64,000 bases of DNA from positions 1-64,000 of the forward strand of contig JAGZSF010000004.1 of the NCBI GenBank assembly GCA_018381235.1, in the 5' to 3' direction. Position 1 is the first letter of the stretch; each line of letters starts with the position of its first letter. Below the pieces are notes generated by a model. That model worked only from the letters and a program-made list of their open reading frames with translations, was not told where the DNA came from and made no database searches. The translations under genes were made by a program, and so were the position numbers. The DNA is from Collinsella sp. Lineage in GTDB: Bacteria; Actinomycetota; Coriobacteriia; Coriobacteriales; Coriobacteriaceae. This document shows, in pieces, positions 10,084 through 17,255 of this stretch.

Positions 10084-10986
10084 CTACGAGACGTGCTCGG
10101 GCGCTCCTGCCATGCGAGCCTGTCCATGTGCGCGAAGATGCGGAAGTTCGACGGTTGCCACCATGACGCCGGTGAGGATGAGGGCGGCGCCAATGAAGGC
10201 GATGGGGCTGAGGACCTCGCCGACCAGGAAGAACGAGAAGACGGCGGAGCATACCGGCTCGAGCGAGAAGGCGAAGCCGGTGGTCTCGGCAGGCACGTGG
10301 GGCTGCACGAGCGTTTGGGTGATAAAGCCATAGGCAGAGCAGATGAGTGCGAGCGCGACGACAACGACAATCTCGCTAGGCGTGCCGGGAAGCGTGAAAC
10401 CGCCAAAGGTGAATGCGGCGATACCCGAGAATAAGCCGCCGAAGCCCAGCTGCCAAACGCCCAGAGCAAGCGGATCGACTTCTTCGACAAAGCGCTTGGC
10501 CACGATAATGTGGCTGGCATAGATAAAGGCCGAGAGCAGCATGATGAGCGCGCCCGGGTTCAGGCTGGTGAAGTCGGCGCCCGAGAGCAGCAGCATGCCG
10601 CAGGTGACGATGGCGGTGCCGATGAGCACTTTGCGCTCGGGGGCACGACGCAACAGGGCGGCGTTGGCAAACGGCACGATCACGACCGTCAGGCTCTGCA
10701 AAAAGCCGGCGGTGGAGGCGGAGGTGAGGCTGGAGCCCAGGCACATGCAGGTGAGCTCGGTTGCCATAATGGCGCCGATGATGGCGGCGCGGACCATAAG
10801 GTCACGGTTGATGCGCAACGCGTGCTTGTGGAAGAGCAGCAGGCAAGCCGCAAAGGCGATGATGCAGCGCAGCGCAACGATGCTCGTGGCGTTCATGCTG
10901 TCCATGCCGATCTTCATGAGGGGATACGAAAAGCCCCATGCGACGGGAACGGAAAATGAGAGCGCGATTGCTTTTTTGCGATCCAT
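10084..10986 (-). CDS. EamA/DMT-family exporter divergent from a LysR regulator
   Basis: A 300-residue ten-helix transporter with two EamA repeats. The first begins VAWGFSYPLMKIG and the second contains FIYASHIIVAKRFVEEVDPL. Relatives export amino acids or drug-like metabolites; the substrate is unknown. AAAGGAG lies before the ATG. It is divergent from a LysR gene, with 158 bp between, which is the common arrangement for a LysR-controlled exporter. A second divergon of the same design is at 50.3-52.2 kb. Confidence 0.85.
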   Translation of the reverse strand: MDRKKAIALSFSVPVAWGFSYPLMKIGMDSMNATSIVALRCIIAFAACLLLFHKHALRINRDLMVRAAIIGAIMATELTCMCLGSSLTSASTAGFLQSLTVVIVPFANAALLRRAPERKVLIGTAIVTCGMLLLSGADFTSLNPGALIMLLSAFIYASHIIVAKRFVEEVDPLALGVWQLGFGGLFSGIAAFTFGGFTLPGTPSEIVVVVALALICSAYGFITQTLVQPHVPAETTGFAFSLEPVCSAVFSFFLVGEVLSPIAFIGAALILTGVMVATVELPHLRAHGQARMAGAPEHVS

Positions 10987-11144
10987 GGGACTCCTTTTGT
11001 TACAGAACGGTTTCGCACAAAGGATTCTGCTCTCAGATGTGGATGTAGTAAAGCGAATGTATCTTCAGTATGATTAAGAAATGCTAAAGTAGGTGCGAAA
11101 AGCGCTGGCAAAACGTTTTACGGTTACATTGATGTGGAGGCACG

Positions 11145-12011
11145 ATGGCATCGCGGTATCAGATTGTTTGTATGGTGGTCGATTGCGGCAGTCTGAAACG
11201 TGCAGCGGACGAGCTGGGCTACACACAAAGCGCGGTGAGCCAGGCCGTCAAGGCGCTCGAGCGCGAGCTGGGTACCACGCTTATCGAGCGCGGCAAGCAG
11301 GGCGTGTCGCTTACGCGCGACGGCAAACAGTACCTGCCGTATCTGCGCCAAATCGTAACTGCCGAGGCCGAGCTTGAGGGCAAGCGCCAGGAGCTGCTGG
11401 GGCTCTCGTCGACTGACATTCGCATCGCGACGTTTACCAACGTGAGTCGTACCGTGCTGCCGCGTGTGATCCGCGACTTTGGTGCGCTGCACCCGGGCGT
11501 ACGCTTTACCCTCAAGCAGGGCGATTACACGCGCAACGCTCAATGGGTGCACGACGGCGTGGTTGACTTTTGCTTTACGGCACGTGGGTTTACCGCAGGG
11601 CTCGAGAAGCGCGTGGTCTATCACGACGAGTTGGTGGCGCTGCTGCCGGCCGCGCATCCGCTGACGGCAAAGGAAAAGGTGACGCTCGCCGACCTGGCGC
11701 CCGAGCCGTTTGTGCTGCTGGATGAGGGCGAACAGAGTCTGGTGCTCGATGCATTCGCGACGCACGGGCTGTCGCCGCACGTGATGAGTGAGGTGACTGA
11801 CGACTACACCATCATGGCGATGGTGGAGGAGGGCCTAGGTGTGAGCATGCTCTACCGTCGTACTGTGGAGGGCATGCGAGCCGATATTCGTGTGCGACCC
11901 ATCGTGCATGCTCCCTCGCGCGACGTAGTGGCAGCTTGGCGCAGCTGGGATACCATGCCTATCGCCACGAGGCGCTTTATCGACTATATGAGCTCGCATA
12001 TTGTCAATTAA
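11145..12011 (+). CDS. LysR-family transcriptional regulator
   Basis: A 288-residue regulator with an N-terminal winged helix (residues about 1-60: LKRAADELGYTQSAVSQAVKAL) and a two-lobed effector-binding domain from about 85 to the end. GGAGG precedes the ATG. It probably controls the divergent DMT exporter at 10084-10986 and itself. I looked in the 158-bp intergenic region for a clear T-N11-A box and found none that is convincing. The C-terminal MAMVEEGLGVSML is typical of the family. Confidence 0.88.
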   Translation: MASRYQIVCMVVDCGSLKRAADELGYTQSAVSQAVKALERELGTTLIERGKQGVSLTRDGKQYLPYLRQIVTAEAELEGKRQELLGLSSTDIRIATFTNVSRTVLPRVIRDFGALHPGVRFTLKQGDYTRNAQWVHDGVVDFCFTARGFTAGLEKRVVYHDELVALLPAAHPLTAKEKVTLADLAPEPFVLLDEGEQSLVLDAFATHGLSPHVMSEVTDDYTIMAMVEEGLGVSMLYRRTVEGMRADIRVRPIVHAPSRDVVAAWRSWDTMPIATRRFIDYMSSHIVN

Positions 12012-12038
12012 TGACTGGCGTGGCGCTGAGTGTGGTGG

Positions 12039-13421
12039 TTAGCGGGCTGTCGCTTTGGCTTGGGTGGCGCGATAGGTGCGTGCCGGGTGGCAAAGTAGTA
12101 CCGCTACGACCATAAAGAACGCCGTGGTGCCCAGGCTGATGGGGTAGACCATCATGATGTTCGCAAAGGTGCGGAAGTGCGGGAACACGCAGAACACCCA
12201 ATAGAAGCGGATGCCGCAGACGCAGATCATGGTGATGAGGGCGGGCGTGAGCGAGATACCAAAGCCGCGTAGGTAGCCGGACATGTTTTCGTAGAACATG
12301 CTAAAGGCGTACGCCGGGAAGATCGAACACACGCGGATATAGCCGATCGAGACGATGTTGGGATCGCTGTTGAACAGCGACAAGATCTCGCGTCCCAGGC
12401 CGACAATAACGATGATCGTGGTGAGTGCAACGATACCGCCTTCGACCAGGCAGACCTTGAGCGTTTTGGTGCAGCGGTCGATCTGGCGGGCACCGTGGTT
12501 TTGTCCCACAAAGGTGGTGCAAGCCTGGCTAAAGCTGTTGAGCAGGTTGTAGCACACATACTCCAGGCTCATGGCGGCGCTCGAGGCGGCCATGACCTCG
12601 GTGCCCAGGCTGTTGATGGCGGACTGGATGATGATGTTGGCGACGGCAAAGACGGCGCTTTGGATGCCGGCGGGCAGGCCAATCTTGACGATGCGCTTGA
12701 GGGCGACGGGGTCGATAGCCAGGTCGCGTGGGGTGACGCGGACGACGGAGTCGGTCTTGAGCAGGCGGATAAAGAGCGTAGCGGCGCTGACAGTGTAGGC
12801 GATAGCGGTGGCGATGGCGACGCCCGCGACACCCCAGTGGAGCACAGGGACAAAGATGAGGTCCAGGCCAATGTTGAGGACGGTGGACACAGCAAGCGCC
12901 TGCAGCGGCATGCGGGTGATGCCGACGGAGCGGAAGATCGCGGCCTCAAAGTTGTAGAGCAAGATCGAGGGCATGCTGAGCAAAAAGACGCGCAGGTAGA
13001 GCGAAGCGAGCGGCATGGTTTCGGCGGGAACGTTGAGCGCGGCGAGCATGGGCTCGGCAAAGATCTCGCCCAGCGCGATGACGACAAAGCCCACGAGCGC
13101 CATTAAAATCGAGGTATGGACGGCGCGTTTGACCATGTTCTGATCGTTGCGGCCGATAGCGTTGGCGATGACCACGTTGGAGCCAAGCGACATGCCAATA
13201 AACAGGTTGAGCATAAGACTGGTAAGCGGAACATTGGAGCCGACCGCCGCCATGGCGAGGGTTCCCTGGTCGCCCGAGAAATTACCGATGATGACCGTGG
13301 CGATGAGGTTCGACAGCTGCTCCAAGATGCTCGTGGCGGCCACGGGGAAGGCGAACAGGGGAATATTGCGCCACAGCGAGCCGGTGGTCATGTCAATGTG
13401 CTTAGATACGGTGTCAGCCAT
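12039..13421 (-). CDS. MATE-family multidrug efflux transporter
   Basis: A 460-residue protein with twelve hydrophobic helices in two homologous halves, of the DinF/NorM-like MATE superfamily (Na+ or H+ antiport of cationic drugs or metabolites). The N-terminal GSLWRNIPLFAFPVAATSILEQL and the mid-protein GLPAGIQSAVFAVANI are characteristic. The Shine-Dalgarno is weak (GAG about ten bases before the ATG). The coding end is 27 bp from the convergent LysR gene. The substrate cannot be deduced. Confidence 0.9.
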   Translation of the reverse strand: MADTVSKHIDMTTGSLWRNIPLFAFPVAATSILEQLSNLIATVIIGNFSGDQGTLAMAAVGSNVPLTSLMLNLFIGMSLGSNVVIANAIGRNDQNMVKRAVHTSILMALVGFVVIALGEIFAEPMLAALNVPAETMPLASLYLRVFLLSMPSILLYNFEAAIFRSVGITRMPLQALAVSTVLNIGLDLIFVPVLHWGVAGVAIATAIAYTVSAATLFIRLLKTDSVVRVTPRDLAIDPVALKRIVKIGLPAGIQSAVFAVANIIIQSAINSLGTEVMAASSAAMSLEYVCYNLLNSFSQACTTFVGQNHGARQIDRCTKTLKVCLVEGGIVALTTIIVIVGLGREILSLFNSDPNIVSIGYIRVCSIFPAYAFSMFYENMSGYLRGFGISLTPALITMICVCGIRFYWVFCVFPHFRTFANIMMVYPISLGTTAFFMVVAVLLCHPARTYRATQAKATAR

Positions 13422-13482
13422 ATGCTCTCAATCTCTAATATGCTCTTTTGTGCTTATTTGCGCAGACGATGATACTCCTAAT

Positions 13483-13546
13483 CGCCTAGTCATTGGGGAC
13501 GTTCTAAAACGATTACTCATTCAAGAACGTCCCCAATGACTAGGCG
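13483..13546. repeat. Perfect 23-bp inverted repeat with GGGGACGT core
   Basis: The left arm (13483-13505) is the exact reverse complement of the right arm (13524-13546), separated by an 18-base loop. Each arm contains CATTGGGGACGTTC. It lies between the divergent MATE and rlmA genes. A degenerate relative lies at 57233-57292. It is not a terminator by position. Confidence 0.95.
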
Positions 13547-13599
13547 GGGAAGGCGTGCGACAATGGTGGGCGTTGTGTTGTTCGCGCTAAGGAGTTGCC

Positions 13600-14415
13600 A
13601 TGTTGTTGTGTCCCGTTTGCCATGAGCCGCTGGTGGATGACGAACGCGGTGCTGCATGCGCGGGTGGGCACCGGTTTGACCGTGCGCGCGAGGGCTATCT
13701 ATATCTCCTGCGCTCGTCCAAGAGCGGCGACTCCATGGGCGATCCCAAGTCGCAGGCACGCAGCCGTCGCGACTTTCTGAACCGCGGTTACTATGCGCCG
13801 TTGCGCGATGCGATGGTCGAGCTGGTGCGCGAGCGGGTGTCTGGACGTGCCGCGTCTACGAACTGCCCCATGACGTTGCTCGATATTTGCTGTGGCGAGG
13901 GCTATTACACCAGCGCCATGGGTGCGGTGCCGGGCGTGGATGCTTACGGCTTTGACCTGGGCAAAGAGATGGTGCGCCTTGCCGCCAAGCGCGGCGATGC
14001 GACCTACTTCGTGGCCAACATGAAGGACATCCCCGTGGCCGATGGCACCTTCGATATGGTGACCGAGCTCTTTGCTCCCTTTAACGAGCGTGAGTTTTCT
14101 CGCGTGCTGGCGCCAGAGGGCTCGCTCTACACCGTGGTGCCGGGTGCCCGTCATCTGTTTGGGCTCAAGGAGGTACTCTACGACACGCCGTACCTTAACG
14201 ATGAGAAGCTGCCGAAGACCACCGAGCTCGAGTTGGTCGGAACGCGGCGGGTGTCTGCGAACATTACGCTCCAAACCCAGGCCGACATCGAGGCGGTGTT
14301 CCAGATGACGCCGTACTACTACCGCACGCGCCCTGCCGATAAAGAGCGCCTGGCAAACTTGGACACCCTTCAAACCGACATCGACTTCATCATCGCCGAG
14401 TACCGCCACAGCTAA
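13600..14415 (+). CDS. rlmA: 23S rRNA (guanine-N1)-methyltransferase, RlmA-like
   Basis: A 271-residue SAM-dependent methyltransferase. The N-terminal zinc module (CPVC at 4-7, CAGGH at about 20-24, then FDRAREGYLYLL) is the hallmark of RlmA(I)/(II), which methylates G745 or G748 in helix 35 of 23S rRNA. The SAM-binding motif LLDICCGEGYY is at about 91-101. A further GDSMGDPKSQARSRRDFL stretch fits the family. AAGGAG precedes the ATG. Whether it is type I or type II is unresolved; type II enzymes confer tylosin resistance in producers, which is not implied here. Confidence 0.88.
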   Translation: MLLCPVCHEPLVDDERGAACAGGHRFDRAREGYLYLLRSSKSGDSMGDPKSQARSRRDFLNRGYYAPLRDAMVELVRERVSGRAASTNCPMTLLDICCGEGYYTSAMGAVPGVDAYGFDLGKEMVRLAAKRGDATYFVANMKDIPVADGTFDMVTELFAPFNEREFSRVLAPEGSLYTVVPGARHLFGLKEVLYDTPYLNDEKLPKTTELELVGTRRVSANITLQTQADIEAVFQMTPYYYRTRPADKERLANLDTLQTDIDFIIAEYRHS

Positions 14416-14416
14416 C

Positions 14417-14453
14417 AACCTGCCAAAAAGGGACAGGTTTGTTTTGGTAGGTT
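14417..14453. repeat. Palindrome of the GGGACAG family after rlmA
   Basis: AACCTGCCAAAA (14417-14428) pairs with TTTTGGTAGGTT (14442-14453) with one G.T; the loop contains GGGACAGG. It starts two bases after the rlmA stop. The same element occurs twice, in opposite orientation, at 35037-35138. Confidence 0.88.
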
Positions 14454-14470
14454 TTGTCTGGGCAAACGTA

Positions 14471-14508
14471 AAGGGCCGACCGCGGAGATGCGCGATCGAC
14501 CCTTTTTA
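14471..14508. terminator. Bidirectional terminator between rlmA and a small membrane-protein gene
   Basis: AAGGGCCGACCGCG (14471-14484) pairs with CGCGATCGACCCTT (14491-14504), followed by a T run on the + strand; on the - strand the stem is followed by TTTACGTTT. Confidence 0.8.
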
Positions 14509-14543
14509 GTTGCTTGGCTGCAGAGGTTATGAGAAGCGAGCGC

Positions 14544-14945
14544 TTACAGGCGGTCCTTGTTCTCGGCCTTAACGGCGTGTGCCTGCTGAACAAAGAACAG
14601 GTCGTAGACCACGATGACAAAGGCGACGATATTGACGGAGCTGCCGCCGAGCGCGGGAAGCGTGAGCGCGGCCTGCGCAATCGTGGCGATTGCGGCAACG
14701 ATGCCGAGCTTAAACGCACCATCCACCTGCGAAGGCTTGTTGGCGCCCTTGATGCCCGCAACGCCCGCGGCGAGATCGATGAGGCCCTTGGCGACCAGCA
14801 CGACCGCGGCGAGCATGGCGTTCGACCCGTACGTGGAATCGAGGTTGCCGGTCGCGATGCCGACGCCGGCGATGACGAGGCTGGCGATGCCCAAAACAAA
14901 GTAGACGAGGGCAAGGATTTTGAGAGTCTTGCGAGCGGAACTCAT
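14544..14945 (-). CDS. Four-helix membrane protein of unknown function
   Basis: A 133-residue protein with four hydrophobic helices: residues about 8-30, 37-60, 72-95 and 98-118. The C-terminus is charged (KAENKDRL). I do not recognise a specific family; the pattern resembles small tetraspan proteins often annotated as hypothetical in Coriobacteriia. The ATG at 14945 follows AAAGGAC. A longer in-frame start at 15014 would put a cysteine-rich, non-hydrophobic extension before the first helix and lacks a ribosome site, so it is rejected. It is transcribed alone and converges on rlmA. Confidence 0.65.
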   Translation of the reverse strand: MSSARKTLKILALVYFVLGIASLVIAGVGIATGNLDSTYGSNAMLAAVVLVAKGLIDLAAGVAGIKGANKPSQVDGAFKLGIVAAIATIAQAALTLPALGGSSVNIVAFVIVVYDLFFVQQAHAVKAENKDRL

Positions 14946-15178
14946 GGCTGGTCCTTTCGATACGAGTACGTCAATCTGACGTACCCCATGTGCTGCACAT
15001 ATGGTGAAGCACATTGTAGTTCAACGCGGCGATGCATGCGCCTGAAAGCGCTTTGACCCCGCGCAGCCCACCCCAACCTTTCAAAAAGGAAAGCTGGACG
15101 TAAGCCAAATCGATGGCAGCCCATGTGCGGCGCTGCGATGATGAGGCCGTAACAAGGAGCTGGTCTCAAGGAGGAGTC

Positions 15179-15322
15179 ATGATGTACGGAGCAGGGCAAG
15201 TGCGTGAGCCGCGGTCGTTGGGAAGGCGCATGGGTGATTCTGTGATCGCTGCCGTGTGCACGGGATTGATGGCGGTGCTTTGCATTGGGATGCTGTGGGC
15301 CATGTCGCATGTGGGACAATAG
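15179..15322 (+). CDS. Small single-pass membrane protein
   Basis: Forty-seven residues ending in one strong hydrophobic helix (SVIAAVCTGLMAVLCIGMLWA, about residues 22-42) with a basic, Arg-rich N-terminal part. AAGGAGG lies just before paired ATGs at 15179 and 15182, a better ribosome site than that of the longer in-frame start at 15113. The gene stands alone before rsmJ. No function can be given; the strong ribosome site and clean helix are the reasons for calling it. Confidence 0.5.
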   Translation: MMYGAGQVREPRSLGRRMGDSVIAAVCTGLMAVLCIGMLWAMSHVGQ

Positions 15323-15385
15323 CGGACGGTTGGGTGCTGGCATGAACGGCGCTCACGTATTCGTTTAGCTTGTTAAGGAGTACCC

Positions 15386-16090
15386 ATGGGTGTCGTCGAT
15401 CCCTTTTCTGTTGCTCGGGCCGCGGGGCTTGAGCTGACCGGGAAGTCCGAGGGCCTCACGCTCACCGACGGCACGATGGAGCTGCGTGCCGATTTTGGCC
15501 GCATGCTGTCGCGACTCAAGCAGGGCCGTCTGCAGCAAGAGCTGTTGGTGAAGGCTGCGCGCACAAAGGGCATCGAGCGACCATGGGCGATTGACGCTAC
15601 GGCAGGCTTTGGCGAGGATTCGCTGCTGCTGGCGGCCGCGGGCTTTACCGTCGATCTGTATGAGCAGGATTGCGTGATCGCGGCGCTCCTCAAGGATGCC
15701 TTGGATCGCGCGGCAGATGATCCGGCGCTTGCGGTTGCCGTGTCGCGTATGCGCTTACATGCGGGCGAGGACAGCATTGCCGGCCTTCGCCATACAGCTG
15801 AGCTGATCGGGCAGGGCGAGCTTGCCGCTCCCGACGTGGTGTATCTGGACCCCATGTTTCCCGGGCGCACCAAGAGCGCGGCGGTTAAAAAGAAGTTCCA
15901 ACTCTTGCACCATTTGGAACAGCCGTGCGCCGATGAGGAGACGCTGGTCGAAGCTGCGCTTGCGGTGCATCCGCGCAAGGTGGTTATCAAGCGACCGGTG
16001 AAGGGGCCGCTGCTTGCCGGCGTTAAGCCGAGCTATCAACTTGCGGGCAAGGCCGTTCGCTACGATGTTTTGGTGCCGCCGCACCCGTAG
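15386..16090 (+). CDS. rsmJ: 16S rRNA (guanine-N2)-methyltransferase, RsmJ-like
   Basis: A 234-residue SAM-dependent methyltransferase of the RsmJ (YhiQ) family, which methylates G1516 of 16S rRNA in E. coli. The SAM site AIDATAGFGEDSLLLAAAG is at about 68-86, and the family signature YLDPMFPGRTKSAAVKKK is at about 152-169. KRPVKGP near the end matches the conserved KRP. AAGGAG precedes the ATG. It is compact but complete. Confidence 0.87.
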   Translation: MGVVDPFSVARAAGLELTGKSEGLTLTDGTMELRADFGRMLSRLKQGRLQQELLVKAARTKGIERPWAIDATAGFGEDSLLLAAAGFTVDLYEQDCVIAALLKDALDRAADDPALAVAVSRMRLHAGEDSIAGLRHTAELIGQGELAAPDVVYLDPMFPGRTKSAAVKKKFQLLHHLEQPCADEETLVEAALAVHPRKVVIKRPVKGPLLAGVKPSYQLAGKAVRYDVLVPPHP

Positions 16091-16138
16091 CTTGCGCGCG
16101 ATAGCTGGCGCTCCGTCAGTGCCGTGCCGAAGCGGCGC

Positions 16139-16435
16139 CTATTTCCAAGGGTGCGACGTCAGGTGCCATCCGCCGCAGTATTCGCATTTGTAGCAGGCCA
16201 GCCCGCGGCGTCCGCGGTTTTCGCAGTCGGCCATAACTGCCTCGGCCTCGGCACGCGTGTCGTAACGGTTTTTGCGCTCGCACGACTTGTAGCGCCAGGC
16301 TTCATCGCTCTCGGCGTCCAGGGCGTCGCGGCGCTCGTCCTCGCGTGCAAACAGGTCGCTCATATCGCTGCCGGTGGCAGCGCCTAAAAACTCGCTTTTG
16401 GCCTTTGACCAGGCGGCTCGCTTTTTGCTTCCCAT
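16139..16435 (-). CDS. Hypothetical protein with a C-terminal zinc-ribbon-like motif
   Basis: A 98-residue soluble, highly charged protein. The N-terminus is basic (MGSKKRAAWSKAK), the middle is acidic with many Glu and Arg, and the C-terminus ends CYKCEYCGGWHLTS, which could bind one zinc ion together with an upstream Cys or His. This Cys/His tail resembles short DNA- or RNA-associated proteins of unknown role. It is divergent from the GNAT gene and shares the inverted repeat at 16460-16491 with it. Confidence 0.6.
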   Translation of the reverse strand: MGSKKRAAWSKAKSEFLGAATGSDMSDLFAREDERRDALDAESDEAWRYKSCERKNRYDTRAEAEAVMADCENRGRRGLACYKCEYCGGWHLTSHPWK

Positions 16436-16459
16436 CTGCTTCGCGCCCTTCTCAAAACG

Positions 16460-16491
16460 TTGGTATCATTGCTCAATCAAAGTGATACCAA
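16460..16491. promoter_or_regulatory. Inverted-repeat operator between divergent genes
   Basis: TTGGTATCA (16460-16468) and TGATACCAA (16483-16491) are perfect 9-bp arms separated by 14 bp. They lie between the zinc-ribbon gene and the GNAT gene, where they could control both. The half-site TTGGTAT recurs three times in tandem upstream of the ATPase gene at 19353. Confidence 0.6.
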
Positions 16492-16509
16492 TAAACGTGA
16501 GGTCGCCGC

Positions 16510-17001
16510 GTGATGATCAGAAAAACCCTCGATACCGACACTCCCGCCGTCATGGCTATCTATGACGTGGCCCGCGCCTTTATGCGCGCGCATGGCAACG
16601 CCACGCAGTGGCCCGAGGGCACGCCTTCGGCCGAGCAACTGGCTGCCGATATTGCCGCTGGTGGCAGTTATGTGTGCGAAGTCGACGGTCGCGTGGTGGC
16701 GACGTTTGCCTTTTTACCGGGTCCGGACGAGTGCTATGACGTCATTGAGGACGGTCAATGGCGCAGCGACACTCCGTACGCCGTGCTGCACCGTGTGGCG
16801 TCCGATGGCACCGCGCACGGCATCGCGGCTGCGATGTTTGCCTTTGCCAAGGAGCGCGCCAACCACCTGCGTATCGACACGCATCAGGACAACCTGCCCA
16901 TGCAGGGTGCGAGTATTAAGGCGGGGTTCGAGCGTGCCGGCGTCGTGTATGTGTCGGACGGCACGCCGCGTGTTGCGTTTGACTGGCTGCGCGAGGCATA
17001 A
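16510..17001 (+). CDS. GNAT-family N-acetyltransferase
   Basis: A 163-residue acetyl-CoA-dependent acetyltransferase. The N-terminal strand-helix MIRKTLDTDTPAVMAIYDVARAFMRAHGN, the central VVATFAFLP strand and the later THQDNLPMQGASIKAGFE are typical of the RimI-like branch. The usual Q/RxxGxG/A acetyl-CoA loop is replaced by ASDGTAHGIAAAM. The GTG at 16510 has GAGG seven bases upstream; the next codon is ATG. The substrate is unknown. It is divergent from the zinc-ribbon gene. Confidence 0.8.
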   Translation: MMIRKTLDTDTPAVMAIYDVARAFMRAHGNATQWPEGTPSAEQLAADIAAGGSYVCEVDGRVVATFAFLPGPDECYDVIEDGQWRSDTPYAVLHRVASDGTAHGIAAAMFAFAKERANHLRIDTHQDNLPMQGASIKAGFERAGVVYVSDGTPRVAFDWLREA

Positions 17002-17028
17002 GAGCGAGGGCTCATATCAATAATTCGT

Positions 17029-17068
17029 GCGAACGAAAATGGCCCCGGGTGGGGCTATTTTCGTTCGC
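17029..17068. terminator. Strong hairpin after the GNAT gene
   Basis: Arms 17029-17046 and 17051-17068 are 18 bp long with one mismatch and a four-base loop (GGGT). The arm ends ATTTTCG, giving an internal T run. It sits 28 bp after the GNAT stop and probably ends that transcript. Confidence 0.7.
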
Positions 17069-17255
17069 TGCACTGTTTTGCAAACCGGCTTTCGCAAGGC
17101 GCGAACCTACGAAAATCGCCGCGCGGCAACGCAGGGCGATGAGCTCGGTCGGGGGATAGGGCCCACTTCGCCCGCCGGCCCGTAAATTGTATCATCCAGT
17201 GTGGAACGAGGATGCCCGTTGTCGCGTGCGATGGGCTTGCAATAAGAGGAGAGCC

